A stretch of 34,433 bases of DNA from Candidatus Poribacteria bacterium. Lineage in GTDB: Bacteria; Poribacteria; WGA-4E; GCA-2687025. The first letter of the stretch is position 1; each line of letters opens with the position of its first letter. Position numbers and translations under genes: made by a program. Where the stretch lies: contig BPJZ01000025.1 of assembly GCA_026004875.1 (NCBI GenBank), positions 1-34,433 of the forward strand, given 5' to 3'. Below are positions 23,861-34,433 of this stretch, piece by piece. The notes beneath the pieces are model-generated. The model saw only the letters and a program-made list of their open reading frames with translations. It was not told where the DNA came from and did no database searches.

Positions 23861-24982
23861 GTGCAGTTGGTTCGCCTCCACCTGAGCCACTTTCGGAACT
23901 ATGAGACGGCCGAGCTGACCCCCGGTCCGTTCAACCTGATCGTCGGCCCAAACGCTCAGGGGAAGACAAACCTGTTAGAGGCGATCTTCTTCTTGGGAAC
24001 GGCCCGGTCCCACCGGACCCCGTCCTCCGAGGAGGCCATCCAGGATCGGGCCGAGCAGGCCCGCATCTACGGCGCTGTGGAACGTGGCTCCGTCCGTCGA
24101 GAGATCGAGCTCCTCCTAATCCGCTCGGGTCCAGGGAGACCAGCGGGCGGCAAACAGGTGCTTTTGGACGGAAAAGCGCCCCCACGACTCTCGGCGCTCT
24201 TAGGGGTGCTTCAGGTGGTTCTTTTTGCGCCGGAGTCCACGGCGATCGTTCGGGGCGGACCTGCTGAGCGGCGGCGCTTTTTGGACCTGCTCGCCTCTCA
24301 GGTGCGCGCTGACTATCTCTCGGCACTTCAGGAGTACACCACGGCGCTCCGCCAACGAAACGAGCTGCTCAAGCAGATTCGGGCTGGGTCCAGGAGCGAG
24401 ACCTTAGAAGCCTGGGATCTCGTCATCGCCCGGAGCGGAGCAGCCCTCACCCGGCTTCGGGCAGAGCTCTGCGCGGAGCTCGCCCCGATCGCGGCTCAGC
24501 TCCACGCGCGACTGACCGATGGAAAAGAACATCTTTCCCTGGTCTACCGCCCCGGCGGGGTGGAGGAAGAGGAGGCCTTCCGAGAACGGCTGCTCGCCCT
24601 CCGTTCCGCCGACCTAGAGCGCGGCGTCACCTCCCTCGGACCCCATCGAGACGAAGTCGAACTGAGAATCAACGGGTCGGACACGCGGCGGTTGGCCTCT
24701 CAAGGACAACAGCGGACGGCAACGCTGGCCCTCAAACTGGCCGAAATCCGATGGATCCATCACCGCACAGGAGACCTTCCCCTGGTGCTTCTGGATGACG
24801 TCACCTCGGAGCTAGACCGGATGCGAATCGGCATCCTCTTTGAGCTTCTCCAGGAGCTCCCCTCTCAGGTGTTCCTCACCGCAACGCATCTCGACGAAGA
24901 GACGCTTCCGCGGAGTGCCTCCCCCAACGTCTTTGAGGTCCGGGCTGGAATCGTCAAACCGGCGACCGAGCCTGCTTTCTGA
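23861..24982 (+). CDS. recF: Recombination/replication repair protein RecF
   Basis: SMC-like ATPase that loads RecA at gaps. Length is 373 aa from GTG 23861 (MQLVRLHLSHFRNYETAEL). Walker A is GPNAQGKTN (29-37), followed by LLEAIFFLGTARSHRT. The signature segment is LASQGQQRTATLALKLAEI and Walker B is LVLLDDVTSELD (about 308-319); the D-loop and TATHLDE follow. 25 bases after dnaN, so in the same transcript. The start lacks a strong Shine-Dalgarno apart from GAAGG 11 bases upstream. Confidence 0.95.
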   Translation: MQLVRLHLSHFRNYETAELTPGPFNLIVGPNAQGKTNLLEAIFFLGTARSHRTPSSEEAIQDRAEQARIYGAVERGSVRREIELLLIRSGPGRPAGGKQVLLDGKAPPRLSALLGVLQVVLFAPESTAIVRGGPAERRRFLDLLASQVRADYLSALQEYTTALRQRNELLKQIRAGSRSETLEAWDLVIARSGAALTRLRAELCAELAPIAAQLHARLTDGKEHLSLVYRPGGVEEEEAFRERLLALRSADLERGVTSLGPHRDEVELRINGSDTRRLASQGQQRTATLALKLAEIRWIHHRTGDLPLVLLDDVTSELDRMRIGILFELLQELPSQVFLTATHLDEETLPRSASPNVFEVRAGIVKPATEPAF

Positions 24983-25079
24983 ATCGTGGTCGGCTCCGTA
25001 GGCGTATCTTTAAGTAGGGGCTTTTCTTGTAAGCACAAGAGGGGAAGGGGTCGTTTTTGTAACATTGGGAGCGAGCTCT

Positions 25080-25613
25080 GTGGAACTGAGGCCAATTGGA
25101 ACTGCCCTCCAGCGACTGCTTTCTTCGGAGCGGTACGCCGAGTGCCGTTCGCTTGCCGAGCTCGCCGAGCGGTGGGAGGAGGTGGTCGGCCCTGTGCTCT
25201 CTCGGCTGGGGAGGCCCCTTCTTTTGGAGGGAGAGGCGCTAACCCTTGCCGTTCCGGACACCGTTGCCGCTTCTGAGGTATCATTTTTCCAAGCGCAGCT
25301 GCGAGAAGCGGTGAGTCGGGCGCTAGGCGTCCAAGTTCGAGAGATTCGAACGCGGGTGCTTCCTCCCCGCGGGGAGGAGAGGGGGGAGGATGCGTCTCCA
25401 ACGCTCGACTCGACCGCAGCGGGGACCGTTCCCCTGGACGCGGTTCCGCTCTCCGCTCAAGAGATGGAATGGATTCAAGAAGTGTCCGGTCAGATTCGTG
25501 ATCCTCAGCTTCGAGAGCGCACCCGAATGCTGTTGCAGCGGTACCCTCCAGCGACAAAAGTGGGAAGAGACGCGCTCCCGCCCCCCCTGACTAAGGGGCC
25601 TGTAGATTCTTGA
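25080..25613 (+). CDS. dciA: DciA-like / DUF721 protein (putative replicative helicase loader)
   Basis: Protein of 177 aa from GTG 25080, which has GGGAG nine bases upstream; a TTG at 25065 is a poorer alternative. Residues about 20-90 carry the DUF721 pattern: LAERWEEVVGPVLSRLGRPL, LEGEALTLAVPDTVAASEV, FFQAQLREAVSRALGVQVRE. DciA proteins help load or operate DnaB in bacteria that lack DnaC/DnaI, and often sit in the dnaA-gyrB neighbourhood, as here. The C-terminal half is a low-complexity linker and a small helical segment (AQEMEWIQEVSGQIRDPQLR). Assignment rests on pattern and location; no loader of the DnaC type is seen in the window. Confidence 0.7.
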   Translation: MELRPIGTALQRLLSSERYAECRSLAELAERWEEVVGPVLSRLGRPLLLEGEALTLAVPDTVAASEVSFFQAQLREAVSRALGVQVREIRTRVLPPRGEERGEDASPTLDSTAAGTVPLDAVPLSAQEMEWIQEVSGQIRDPQLRERTRMLLQRYPPATKVGRDALPPPLTKGPVDS

Positions 25614-25670
25614 CCTCCTCGGCGAGCTCTGGGCGGTGCGTTAACTTGTTGGGTCTCTAAAACTGGGTGA

Positions 25671-28145
<2,475 letters not shown>

Positions 28146-28233
28146 AAGTCACCGATTCCAGCTAGGACGCTTGAACCGAGACGTCCAGGGCGCCGATTCT
28201 TCTTCCGATGGAGGGAGGATCGACGCTTTTTTA

Positions 28234-28262
28234 TTGGCAGCGATCGGTCGGGGGCGTACACT
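28234..28262 (+). promoter_or_regulatory. Promoter of the sugar isomerase gene
   Basis: TTGGCA (28234-28239), 17 bases, TACACT (28257-28262). This is one of the best sigma-70-like pairs in the window; the leader to ATG 28312 would be about 43 bases. Confidence 0.55.
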
Positions 28263-28311
28263 CCAAAAGAACGACTCCGATCGGCCCAGGCTCTCTCGGA
28301 AAGGGGATGGA

Positions 28312-29040
28312 ATGAGGCTGGCCTACTCTCGCCCGGGGGGAGAAGAGACGCTTCGAGCGATGCTGGAGCGATTGCACGAGGAGGGGTTTCAGGCGCTTCA
28401 GCTGAAAGGCCCCCAATATCTCGGATGGGTGGACCGCCCCCCAGAGGAGTTCCGGGAGCGATACCGCTCCGGCGAGGTGATGGGGCTTGTCGTCTACGAG
28501 GAGGACTTGGAGAGGATCGCTCGGACGGTGCGTTTCATGAAAGCGGTCGGCATCCCGATTATCTCCTGGGTGCCCAACTGGCAACGAGGAGTAGTCTACC
28601 CAGCGCTTGCTGTGGATCGCCTGGAACGAGTGGGTCAGTTGGCCCAGCGGTACGGGGTTCGATTGACTCTGCACAACCATCGGGGGACCGTCTTTCAGGA
28701 CGATTTGGACCTGGAAGTGTTCCGTCTTCTCGTGCGTTCGGAGTATGCCGCCGTTACACTGGACACGGCTCACTTTTGGCTGGCCGGGGTCCGAGACATA
28801 GGCCGGGCGATTCGAGAGTACAGCGAGCTGATCGAGGTCGTCCACCTGAAGGACGTCTCCGGCGAGGAGTTCTGTCCGCTGGGCGAAGGGGAGCTGCCCT
28901 TTAGGGAGGTTTTTCAGGCCTTAGAGGCGGTCGGCTTCAGGGGGTGGTTGGTCGTGGACGACGAGGCGACCGAGGTCCCCGTCGAGACAGCCATGTCCCA
29001 CGCTCGACGGTTTTTAGAGCGTTATCTTCCCGCCAGCTGA
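28312..29040 (+). CDS. Sugar phosphate isomerase/epimerase-like TIM-barrel protein
   Basis: Protein of 242 aa in the xylose-isomerase-like (AP endonuclease family 2) fold, related to IolE and hydroxypyruvate isomerases. Start ATG 28312 (MRLAYSRPGGEETLRAMLER) with AAGGGGATGG; upstream open frame to 28171 covers the promoter. Metal-site-type strand ends are LTLHNHRGTVFQDD, AAVTLDTAHFWLAG, EVVHLKDVSGEEF and WLVVDDEATEVPVE; these supply His/Asp/Glu ligands typical of the fold. Substrate cannot be told; poribacteria are known for many such sugar or inositol enzymes. Preceded by its own promoter, so separate from gyrB. Confidence 0.7.
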   Translation: MRLAYSRPGGEETLRAMLERLHEEGFQALQLKGPQYLGWVDRPPEEFRERYRSGEVMGLVVYEEDLERIARTVRFMKAVGIPIISWVPNWQRGVVYPALAVDRLERVGQLAQRYGVRLTLHNHRGTVFQDDLDLEVFRLLVRSEYAAVTLDTAHFWLAGVRDIGRAIREYSELIEVVHLKDVSGEEFCPLGEGELPFREVFQALEAVGFRGWLVVDDEATEVPVETAMSHARRFLERYLPAS

Positions 29041-29127
29041 CGGACGACAAGCGTCACAAGTTTTAAATTATAGAACCGTTTTGTAACCCGTCGATAATCA
29101 ATCTCTGATGCGTCGGTCGGTTTTTTG

Positions 29128-29136
29128 TGATATCCT
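29128..29136 (+). promoter_or_regulatory. Candidate extended -10 promoter for the CBM9-like gene
   Basis: TG-A-TATCCT with the hexamer at 29131-29136; the -35 is weak. The leader to ATG 29200 would be about 57 bases. Confidence 0.35.
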
Positions 29137-29199
29137 CGCTGTGCCTGGGGAGGAGTTTCTCTGGGTAAACGAACTTGGTCTTTCGCGAGGAGATGGACG

Positions 29200-29916
29200 A
29201 TGATTCAGAGGCTGGCTGCACTGCTGAGCGGCGCTCTGGCCTTGGGAACGGTGTGGAACGCTGCAGCCCAGGGGATCGTGATCGATGGGGACCTGACCGA
29301 CTGGGAACGCGTTCCGGTGGCCATCGAGGACCCCAAGGACATGGGTGACCTCAACATCAACGGCGACTACAAAGAGATTAAGGTCGCCAGCACCGAAACC
29401 GACTTTTACGCGCTTCAGTGTGTTTGGGGGAACGATGCCCTTCCCGCTGATCAGTTCCGGTACTACTACCACATTCTCATTGACGCGGATAACAACGTGA
29501 ACACCGGCATCACCAACGACGCCTACGAGGGGAACCCGACCGGCGTCCAGGAGGTGATCGGGGCGGATTTTTACATCCAGATCGGTTGGAGGGCAGGCGC
29601 TCCGGACGGGATCGAGGTCTATCATTTGCCCTCTGGCGAGATGATTTTTGCCGATTTCCCTTATGCCGACAGCGGTGGGTGTGTCGAGCTTTCGGTTCCC
29701 TTTGCCGCTTTAGAGGCTCCGGAGGCGTTCGACATTGGCGAGCTTTGGAAGCCCGGCAGCGTGATCAAGGTGGCCGCCTTTCAGGAGGGGAACGCGGAGG
29801 GCTGGGGGCCCATTGACTGGACGGAGCCGGCGGAACACGTCATCGGACAGGCCCTTTCGGTGAGCCCGGCCGGAAAGCTGGCCGTTCGATGGGCCGATCT
29901 GAAGGCGATTCGATAG
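29200..29916 (+). CDS. Secreted CBM9-like beta-sandwich protein
   Basis: Protein of 238 aa with a cleavable signal peptide (MIQRLAALLSGALALGTVWN, then AAAQG). The mature part starts IVIDGDLTDWERVPVAIEDP, the entry typical of CBM9-like/DOMON-type carbohydrate- or heme-binding beta sandwiches, and continues YYYHILIDADNNVNTG with an Asp-rich calcium-like loop, ADFYIQIGWRAG, and ELSVPFAALEAP. A probable extracellular or periplasmic sugar-binding protein without an attached catalytic domain. ATG 29200 has GAGGAG upstream. Monocistronic: own promoter candidate and a strong terminator 31 bases after the stop. Confidence 0.65.
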   Translation: MIQRLAALLSGALALGTVWNAAAQGIVIDGDLTDWERVPVAIEDPKDMGDLNINGDYKEIKVASTETDFYALQCVWGNDALPADQFRYYYHILIDADNNVNTGITNDAYEGNPTGVQEVIGADFYIQIGWRAGAPDGIEVYHLPSGEMIFADFPYADSGGCVELSVPFAALEAPEAFDIGELWKPGSVIKVAAFQEGNAEGWGPIDWTEPAEHVIGQALSVSPAGKLAVRWADLKAIR

Positions 29917-29947
29917 CCTCCAACCTGGCGAGTATGACGAGAGCGAC

Positions 29948-29983
29948 GAAAACCGAGGGCGCAGCACCGCGCCCTCGGTTTTC
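29948..29983. terminator. Bidirectional intrinsic terminator
   Basis: Perfect 15-bp stem (29948-29962 with 29969-29983) and 6-base loop AGCACC. The stem carries an A-run on one side and a T-run on the other, so it can end both the CBM9-like gene and the convergent minus-strand gene, whose stop is 22 bases away. Confidence 0.85.
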
Positions 29984-30005
29984 TTTAGTCTTCGAGGATG
30001 CCAGC

Positions 30006-30443
30006 CTACTTGGCGGCGCTTTGGCTCTGAATCCATTCCAGAAACTGCCGGTCGGCCTTCAGACGGTCCCCCGTTCGATCCAGTGGGACGACCTCGTGCC
30101 TCATGACCCCCCACCAGGGGAGCTGACGAAGCCGTTCTGAGAGGGCCTGATGAGAGGGAGCCTCCATGATGGCGATGTACTGCCGTCCGGCGAGCGGGAG
30201 CCCGTCGGCCAGAACGACCCCTTCTTCCTTGTAGTGGCCGAGCTGCTCGAAGGAGGGGATCACCACCTTCTCGACCAGGTTTTCCATCGCCGAAGCGGGC
30301 ATCATCGGGCCGGGATCCACAAACTCGACGGTGACCAGGTAGAGCTGTCCCTTCTCCTTTTGAGGGGCGCTTGCGGCCATCCAGGAGAGGGTGCCCACTC
30401 CCAGCGCCAGCGCTAGGAGCGCTCCGATTAAGTGCCTGCGCAC
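30006..30443 (-). CDS. Exported muconolactone-isomerase-like protein
   Basis: Protein of 145 aa. GTG 30443 has GGGAGGAAGG upstream and yields a membrane/signal segment (RRHLIGALLALALGVGTLSW) ending MAASAPQ; the longer frame to 30557 lacks a start signal. The mature domain reads LYLVTVEFVDPG, SFEQLGHYKEEGVVLADGLP, AGRQYIAIMEAPSHQALSER, LRQLPWWGVMRHEVVPLD, which follows the muconolactone delta-isomerase pattern (ferredoxin-like dimeric alpha/beta barrel, LPxWxxM/EVxPL end). Known family members are cytoplasmic; this copy appears exported. Enzyme activity is unproven; such folds also bind small molecules. Confidence 0.6.
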   Translation of the reverse strand: MRRHLIGALLALALGVGTLSWMAASAPQKEKGQLYLVTVEFVDPGPMMPASAMENLVEKVVIPSFEQLGHYKEEGVVLADGLPLAGRQYIAIMEAPSHQALSERLRQLPWWGVMRHEVVPLDRTGDRLKADRQFLEWIQSQSAAK

Positions 30444-30573
30444 GGTCCTTCCTCCCTTGTTCCAAGGGGTTGCGGAAGCCGCATCGTAACCATCGAGGGC
30501 ATGACTAAGAGACGGCGGGCTTCGTTGATGAAAGCAGGGTAACAGGTCGCAGACCAAAACGCAAACGGCGCTG

Positions 30574-30602
30574 TTGTTCGATGGGCTGCATCATGTTACA
30601 TT
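30574..30602 (+). promoter_or_regulatory. Candidate promoter of the dehydrogenase gene
   Basis: TTGTTC (30574-30579), 17 bases, TACATT (30597-30602). Moderate match; leader about 50 bases. Confidence 0.35.
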
Positions 30603-30657
30603 GCCCCCGCTCAGGGTTTGAGGTGTTCTGGGGCTTGCTCAGTCAGGAGGCAACTTC

Positions 30658-31674
30658 GTGGCGGAGAAGAAGCTGCTGCGGGCTGCGATTATCGGCTACG
30701 GCGCGGCGTTCAACATGGGGCGCCACCACGCCCGCGCCATCAATCACACCGAGGGAATGAAGACGGTCGCCATTGTGGACATTGACCCCAAGCGGACCGA
30801 AGCGGCCAAAGAGGACTTTCCCGACGTGGAGACGTTCAACTCGGTTGACGCCCTGCTGGAGTGGGATCAGTTTGACGTGGCCGTCAATGTTTTGCCTCAC
30901 AACCTTCACCATCCGATGACGCTTCCGTTTTTGAAGGCGGGCAAGCACGCCGTCGTCGAGAAGCCGTTCACGATCACCGTTGCTGAGGCTACCGAGCTGA
31001 TCGAGACGGCCAAAGAGAAAGGGGTCGTCCTGACCGTGCACCACAACCGCCGGTGGGACGCCGACTTCTGGACGCTTAAGGGTCTGGTCGAAAGCGGCGT
31101 GATTGGACAGGTCTTCAACGTGGAGATGTGGGGTGGCGGCTACGGACGACCGAATCCCAACTGGTGGCGGAGCAAAAAGGAGATCTCCGGCGGCGCGTTC
31201 TACGACTGGGGAGCCCACTATATCGACTGGCTGTTGAACGTCGTTCACTCGAAGATGGTGAACGTTGTCGGTTTCTATCACAATCTCGTTTGGCACGACA
31301 TTTCGAACGAGGATCACGTACACGCGATTATCCGCTTTGAAAACGGGTGCAGCGCCGACATCCAGATGTCTTCGATCGCCAAGGTGGGCAAGCCGCGCTG
31401 GCGGCTCCTAGGCTCCCACGGGGCGATCGTCTCAGAGGACAAGCAGTTTCGAGTCTACTCAGAGGTTCCTGGCCAGCCAAAGGAGCAGACCGTTCCTTAT
31501 CAGGGGCGGCCTGGCCCTTCCTTCTATCAGAACTTCGTCGCCCACGTGAACGATCCGGAGCGGGTTCCGCTGATCGTAACGCCAGAGTCGGCGCGGCGGG
31601 TGATCGCCGTTCTGGAGCTGGCGGAGAAGTCCTCCAAGAGCCACGCCGCGGAGCCGGTGCCCTATGAGTTTTAA
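30658..31674 (+). CDS. Gfo/Idh/MocA-family oxidoreductase
   Basis: NAD(P)-dependent sugar or inositol dehydrogenase family, 338 aa. GTG 30658 has AGGAGG eight bases upstream. Rossmann start AAIIGYGAAFNMGRHHARA; acidic strand-2 end VAIVDIDPKR; the family EKP motif in VEKPFTITVAEA (E101-P103); GGAFYDWGAHYIDWLL holds the conserved Asp/His pair used in catalysis. The C-terminal part is the expected alpha/beta sheet domain. Substrate cannot be assigned. Two IolE-like isomerases lie on either side within 3 kb, which suggests a sugar or cyclitol pathway, but separate promoters and an intervening regulator mean no single operon. Confidence 0.85.
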   Translation: MAEKKLLRAAIIGYGAAFNMGRHHARAINHTEGMKTVAIVDIDPKRTEAAKEDFPDVETFNSVDALLEWDQFDVAVNVLPHNLHHPMTLPFLKAGKHAVVEKPFTITVAEATELIETAKEKGVVLTVHHNRRWDADFWTLKGLVESGVIGQVFNVEMWGGGYGRPNPNWWRSKKEISGGAFYDWGAHYIDWLLNVVHSKMVNVVGFYHNLVWHDISNEDHVHAIIRFENGCSADIQMSSIAKVGKPRWRLLGSHGAIVSEDKQFRVYSEVPGQPKEQTVPYQGRPGPSFYQNFVAHVNDPERVPLIVTPESARRVIAVLELAEKSSKSHAAEPVPYEF

Positions 31675-31852
31675 GCCGCACAGACGTAAGGGCTTCGGGG
31701 CCTTGGCCTAGTTGCCGAAGGGCCTACCAAAAATTTAAGTGTACCGCTTGAGCGAGCTGGTTCGTTTAAGGATTGAGAAGGGTCCTCTTCTGGATCGTTA
31801 AGCGAGACGACGAGGTCGCTCGTTCCGTTCCCGTTGTTGGAGAGCAACGCTC

Positions 31853-32533
31853 GTGCGATTGCGACTGGCAGAGCTGGTGCGACAGAAGGAGGCGCGCGAG
31901 GGTCGCAAGATTCGGCAGCAGGAGATCGCCGAAGCGCTTGGCATCTCGCAGCAGCAGGTCTCCGTGCTGATGCGGGGGTACAACAAGCAGGTCTCCCTTC
32001 AACTGCTGGACCGACTGGCCGACTACTTCGAGGTGAGCGTTCAGGAGCTCTTTGAAACCTCCAGGAGCGTGGGGGAGTTTAACGGCCTGGGGGTGCCCCT
32101 CCGAGCCCACGATCTGGTGATGCTGCCGGTCTACGGACGAATCCCCGCTGGCGCTCCCCGACGAGAAGGAACAGGAGATTCTCGAATACTACCCTTGGCC
32201 GACCAGTCTAGGGGGCGCGCCCCGGCTGTTATGTGTTGATCGTCGAGGGGCGATTCGATGGTGGACGCCCACATTCTCCCCGGCTCCCGGGTAATTTTGG
32301 ATCCCAAGCTGGAGCCGCGCAGCGGCGATATCGTCGCGGTGCTGGTGGACGGGGAGAGCACGCTCAAGCGGCTTTACGTCGACGAGCGCGGGCGGGGGGC
32401 GTTAATCTCTGAAAACCGGGAGCGGAACTACCCACCGATCTTTCTTGACTCTGCGGAGGACGTCCGGATTCAAGGGGTCGTCGTGAGCATCGTTCTGACG
32501 CCGGAGGCGCGGCGTCGTCCTCGCTCGTCTTGA
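31853..32533 (+). CDS. XRE-type repressor with S24 (LexA/CI-like) autopeptidase domain, frame-disrupted
   Basis: N-terminal Cro/CI-type helix-turn-helix (RKIRQQEIAEALGISQQQVS, DRLADYFEVSVQELFE), residues about 18-65. Then an S24 domain: the Ala-Gly cleavage site in VYGRIPAGAPLPDEKEQEIL, YPWPTSLGGAPGCYVLIVEG, the catalytic serine in DSMVDAHILPGSRVILDP, and the catalytic lysine in DGESTLKRLYVDERG. Three extra bases (near 32158, 32222, 32254) interrupt the sequence; corrected length is about 225 aa. GTG 31853 has GGAGAG upstream. Known: such proteins cleave themselves when RecA filaments form, relieving repression. The HTH is of CI rather than winged LexA type, so it could be a host LexA substitute or a regulator of nearby genes. 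Confidence 0.75.
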
Positions 32534-32611
32534 AACGGGTTCCCCTCCCCCTCTATACTGAACCGGCCTGGAACGTGCAGACTTAAAAAGGACACGGACG
32601 AGGGAGAGATC

Positions 32612-33416
32612 ATGGCTTTGCAGTTGGGATGCAGCACGATTCTTTACGGCGGCCATCCGCTGGAGGTGGCGCTGGAGCACATCGCTCAGATCGGTTACCG
32701 GGCCGTCGAACTGTGCGCCATTCCGGGAATGGCTCCGCACGTGGCCCCCGACGCCTCACGGGAGCGGCTTAGGGAGATTCGGCAGCGGTTGGAATCGCTC
32801 GGTTTGGCCGCTGAGTCCTATCGGGGCCAGCGGCAACATCGGGGATGCCGAGCGGTTCCGGAAGCTAATCCAAATCGCAGCGGAGCTGGGCGCCCCGGCG
32901 ATCACCTCCGGCCCCCCGGGGAAGATGGACGTAGAGGAAGACTTTCAGCACGCTGTCCGGTACGTGCGAGAGCTGGGCGAGTATGCTAAGGCCCACGGGG
33001 TCAAGATCAGCATCAAGCCGCACGTAAACTCTTCGGTGTACAACACAAAAACGGCGCTCCGATTCATGGAGCAGATGGACCCGGAAGCGGTCGGGCTGAA
33101 CTGGGACGCGAGCCACATCTGGCGCACGCCGGAACACGAGGATCCCGTCGAGTCGCTGCGCGCCCTCAAGCAGTACGTCGCCACTCTTCGGATTCGGGAC
33201 ACGCTCAGCCGCGAGCGCCCGATCGGTCCGGTAGAGACCCAGATTCCCGGCGGCGGTGCGCTGCCGCTGGCCGAGATCGCCCAGGAGATGCAGACGATCC
33301 CTCAAGTGCGCTACGCCGTCCTGGAGATCGTCGGGACGAAGGACTTTTCGCTGGAGCAGGTGGACGACGTCGCCCGACGCTCCTATGAAGGGCTGATTCC
33401 TTACTTTTCTGCTTAG
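32612..33416 (+). CDS. Sugar phosphate isomerase/epimerase, second copy
   Basis: Xylose-isomerase-like TIM barrel, about 267 aa after removing one extra base near 32815. Start ATG 32612 (MALQLGCSTILYGGHPLEVA) with AGGGAGAGA. Landmarks: RAVELCAIPGM, GASGNIGDAERFRKL, ITSGPPGKMDVEEDFQ, VKISIKPHVNSSVYNT, VGLNWDASHIWRTPE, LRIRDTLSRERP, QIPGGGALPLAEIA and VLEIVG. The His/Asp/Glu strand ends fit a divalent-metal site. Only distantly similar to the copy at 28312. It follows the S24 repressor by 78 bases and ends at a clear terminator. Confidence 0.75.
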
Positions 33417-33433
33417 AGGCCGCCCCGAACTTT

Positions 33434-33463
33434 GCCAGGGGAGGAGGTCTCTCCTCCCCTGGC
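33434..33463 (+). terminator. Intrinsic terminator after the second isomerase
   Basis: Perfect 13-bp G/C-rich stem (33434-33446 with 33451-33463), 4-base loop GTCT, followed by a T-rich but broken tract. It begins 17 bases after the isomerase stop. Confidence 0.7.
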
Positions 33464-33623
33464 GTTCTGCTCTCCTTCCTCGCCTTCCAGGTGGCTTTTT
33501 TGGGCACTTCGGTTGGGGCTTCTCAGGTCTTTTTCCCTTCCCTTGTCATCGGATAAACTGACTTTGTCGTCAATAAGCGTAACGGGCCTCTCTTTTAGTC
33601 GGGAATGGAGCGGGTTGGCGACG

Positions 33624-34433
33624 ATGCGGTACCTGGAGGGTTTTTACACCGGTTGGCTGGTGCTCAAGGCGCACAAGTTACGCTCCTTTCTGACGATGTT
33701 GGGGATCATTATCGGCACGGGAGGGGTGATCGGGACGATCTCGTTTGGCGAAGGGGCGCGGCAGATCATCCTGGCCGAGGTGGACAAGATCGGCGGCACC
33801 TCGACGTTCAACGTCCGGCGGGTCAACTGGATCCAGTTGGATGATGGGCGCTGGGTGCCCAATCCTAGTCGGGAGTTTTTGACGCTGGACGATCTGGACC
33901 GGATTGAGCGGTTCTGCCCCTCCGTTGAGTCGGCCAGTCCGGAGATGGGGGCCGGCGTTCGGTTGGAGTCGGTCGGGGGCTCCAAGGGGGCCCAGATGAT
34001 CGCCACCTCGCCGGCTTACCGGTTGATCCGCAACTGGGCGGCGGAGATCGGACGGTTTCTCGAGGAGTCGGACACCAGCCTCTGGTCCAAGGTCGCAGTG
34101 ATCGGCGCGGAGGTGGCCAAGGACCTGTTCGGTGGGATCGACCCGATCGGCCAGGAGATTCGGGATTAACCATCAACGGTTCACCGTGGTGGGCGTGATG
34201 GAGTCCAAGGGCGGCGGCGACAGCCCCGGCGGGAGTCTGGACAATCAGGTCTACGTCCCGATCACGACGGCTCTTTCCACCTTTTGGGGCGGAAATCGGG
34301 TGGACAACTTCGTGGTGAAGGCCCGATCGCCGGAGCTGGTCCGTCGGGCGATGCAGGAGGTGGAGGTGGTGCTCCGCCGGTACCACAACGACGAGAAGTT
34401 CTTCGCGGTCTATTCGCCGGCGCTGGATATGCA
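33624..34433 (+). CDS. MacB-type ABC transporter permease, 5' part
   Basis: The gene runs off the right edge. It begins MRYLEGFYTGWLVLKAHKLR then SFLTMLGIIIGTGGVIGTIS, the first membrane helix of MacB/FtsX-type permeases, followed by SFGEGARQIILAEVDKIG and the large periplasmic domain (DLDRIERFCPSVESASPEMG, KVAVIGAEVAKDLFGGIDPI). An extra base near 34163 breaks the frame; after it the text continues NHQRFTVVGVMESKGGG, NQVYVPITTALSTFWGG, NFVVKARSPELVRRAMQE. These match the VVGVL and VYVP motifs of the MacB periplasmic core. The ATPase and membrane-fusion partners are not visible. ATG 33624 has only a weak upstream GGAGCGGG. Confidence 0.75.

Noticed and set aside
24983..25079. Hairpin in the recF-dciA spacer (TCTTGT/ACAAGA, loop about 4 bases)
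   Set aside because: Only 6 perfect pairs, extended by G-T pairs, and no T-run. It may be a weak attenuator, but the evidence is too slight to call.
31675..31852. Possible operator palindromes and a CTTCGG/CCGAAG hairpin upstream of the S24 repressor
   Set aside because: Stems are 5-6 bp with long loops or mismatches, and there is no second copy in the window to support a shared operator.

Overview
The window looks like a chromosomal segment from an uncultivated, G+C-rich bacterium, most likely Candidatus Poribacteria or a close relative. The main pointer is the C-terminal tail motif NYPNPFNPETWIPF followed by a FlgD-like Ig fold on the first gene, a hallmark I recall from poribacterial secreted proteins. 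The gene content (dockerin/WD40 protein, Gfo/Idh/MocA oxidoreductase, two IolE-like sugar isomerases, CBM9-like secreted protein) fits. This assignment is from memory of families, not from a search.

Layout. 1-1070: 3' part of a WD40-dockerin-FlgD-tail protein. 1149-7522: tightly overlapping plus-strand cluster uvrC, pcp, two tandem YibE/F membrane proteins and a TPR protein. 7531-13086: minus-strand operon transcribed pabB, pabC, unknown 434-aa protein, secreted Ycf48/BNR protein, secreted CxxCH protein. 13252-14632: plus-strand glycoside-hydrolase-like protein with a FlgD tail. 14622-18133: minus-strand ftsH, folP, unknown protein. 18372-20752: orphan ABC ATPase, M50-like membrane peptidase (minus), NAD-dependent epimerase. 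20840-28145: the replication core dnaA, oriC, dnaN, recF, dciA-like, gyrB. 28312-34433: sugar isomerase, CBM9-like secreted protein, muconolactone-isomerase-like secreted protein (minus), Gfo/Idh/MocA dehydrogenase, XRE/S24 self-cleaving repressor, second sugar isomerase, and the start of a MacB-type ABC permease.

The most interesting region is the dnaA-dnaN spacer. It holds 13 DnaA-box-like 9-mers, mostly on an 11-bp pitch, in two five-box arrays facing each other across a 15-bp palindrome. Beyond them lies a CTA-repeat DnaA-trio that is mirrored into a perfect 14-bp inverted repeat, so trio sequence is present on both strands.

Sequence quality: about 48 reading-frame breaks are needed to rebuild recognisable proteins. 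Essentially all have the same sign (one extra base, usually lengthening a short G/C run). About 36 lie in the first 4.64 kb, whereas 4.64-14.1 kb and 16.9-32.1 kb have none. I treat the affected genes as intact genes in a region with base overcalls and give full-length coordinates for them. No tRNA, rRNA, CRISPR array, IS element or prophage was recognised.
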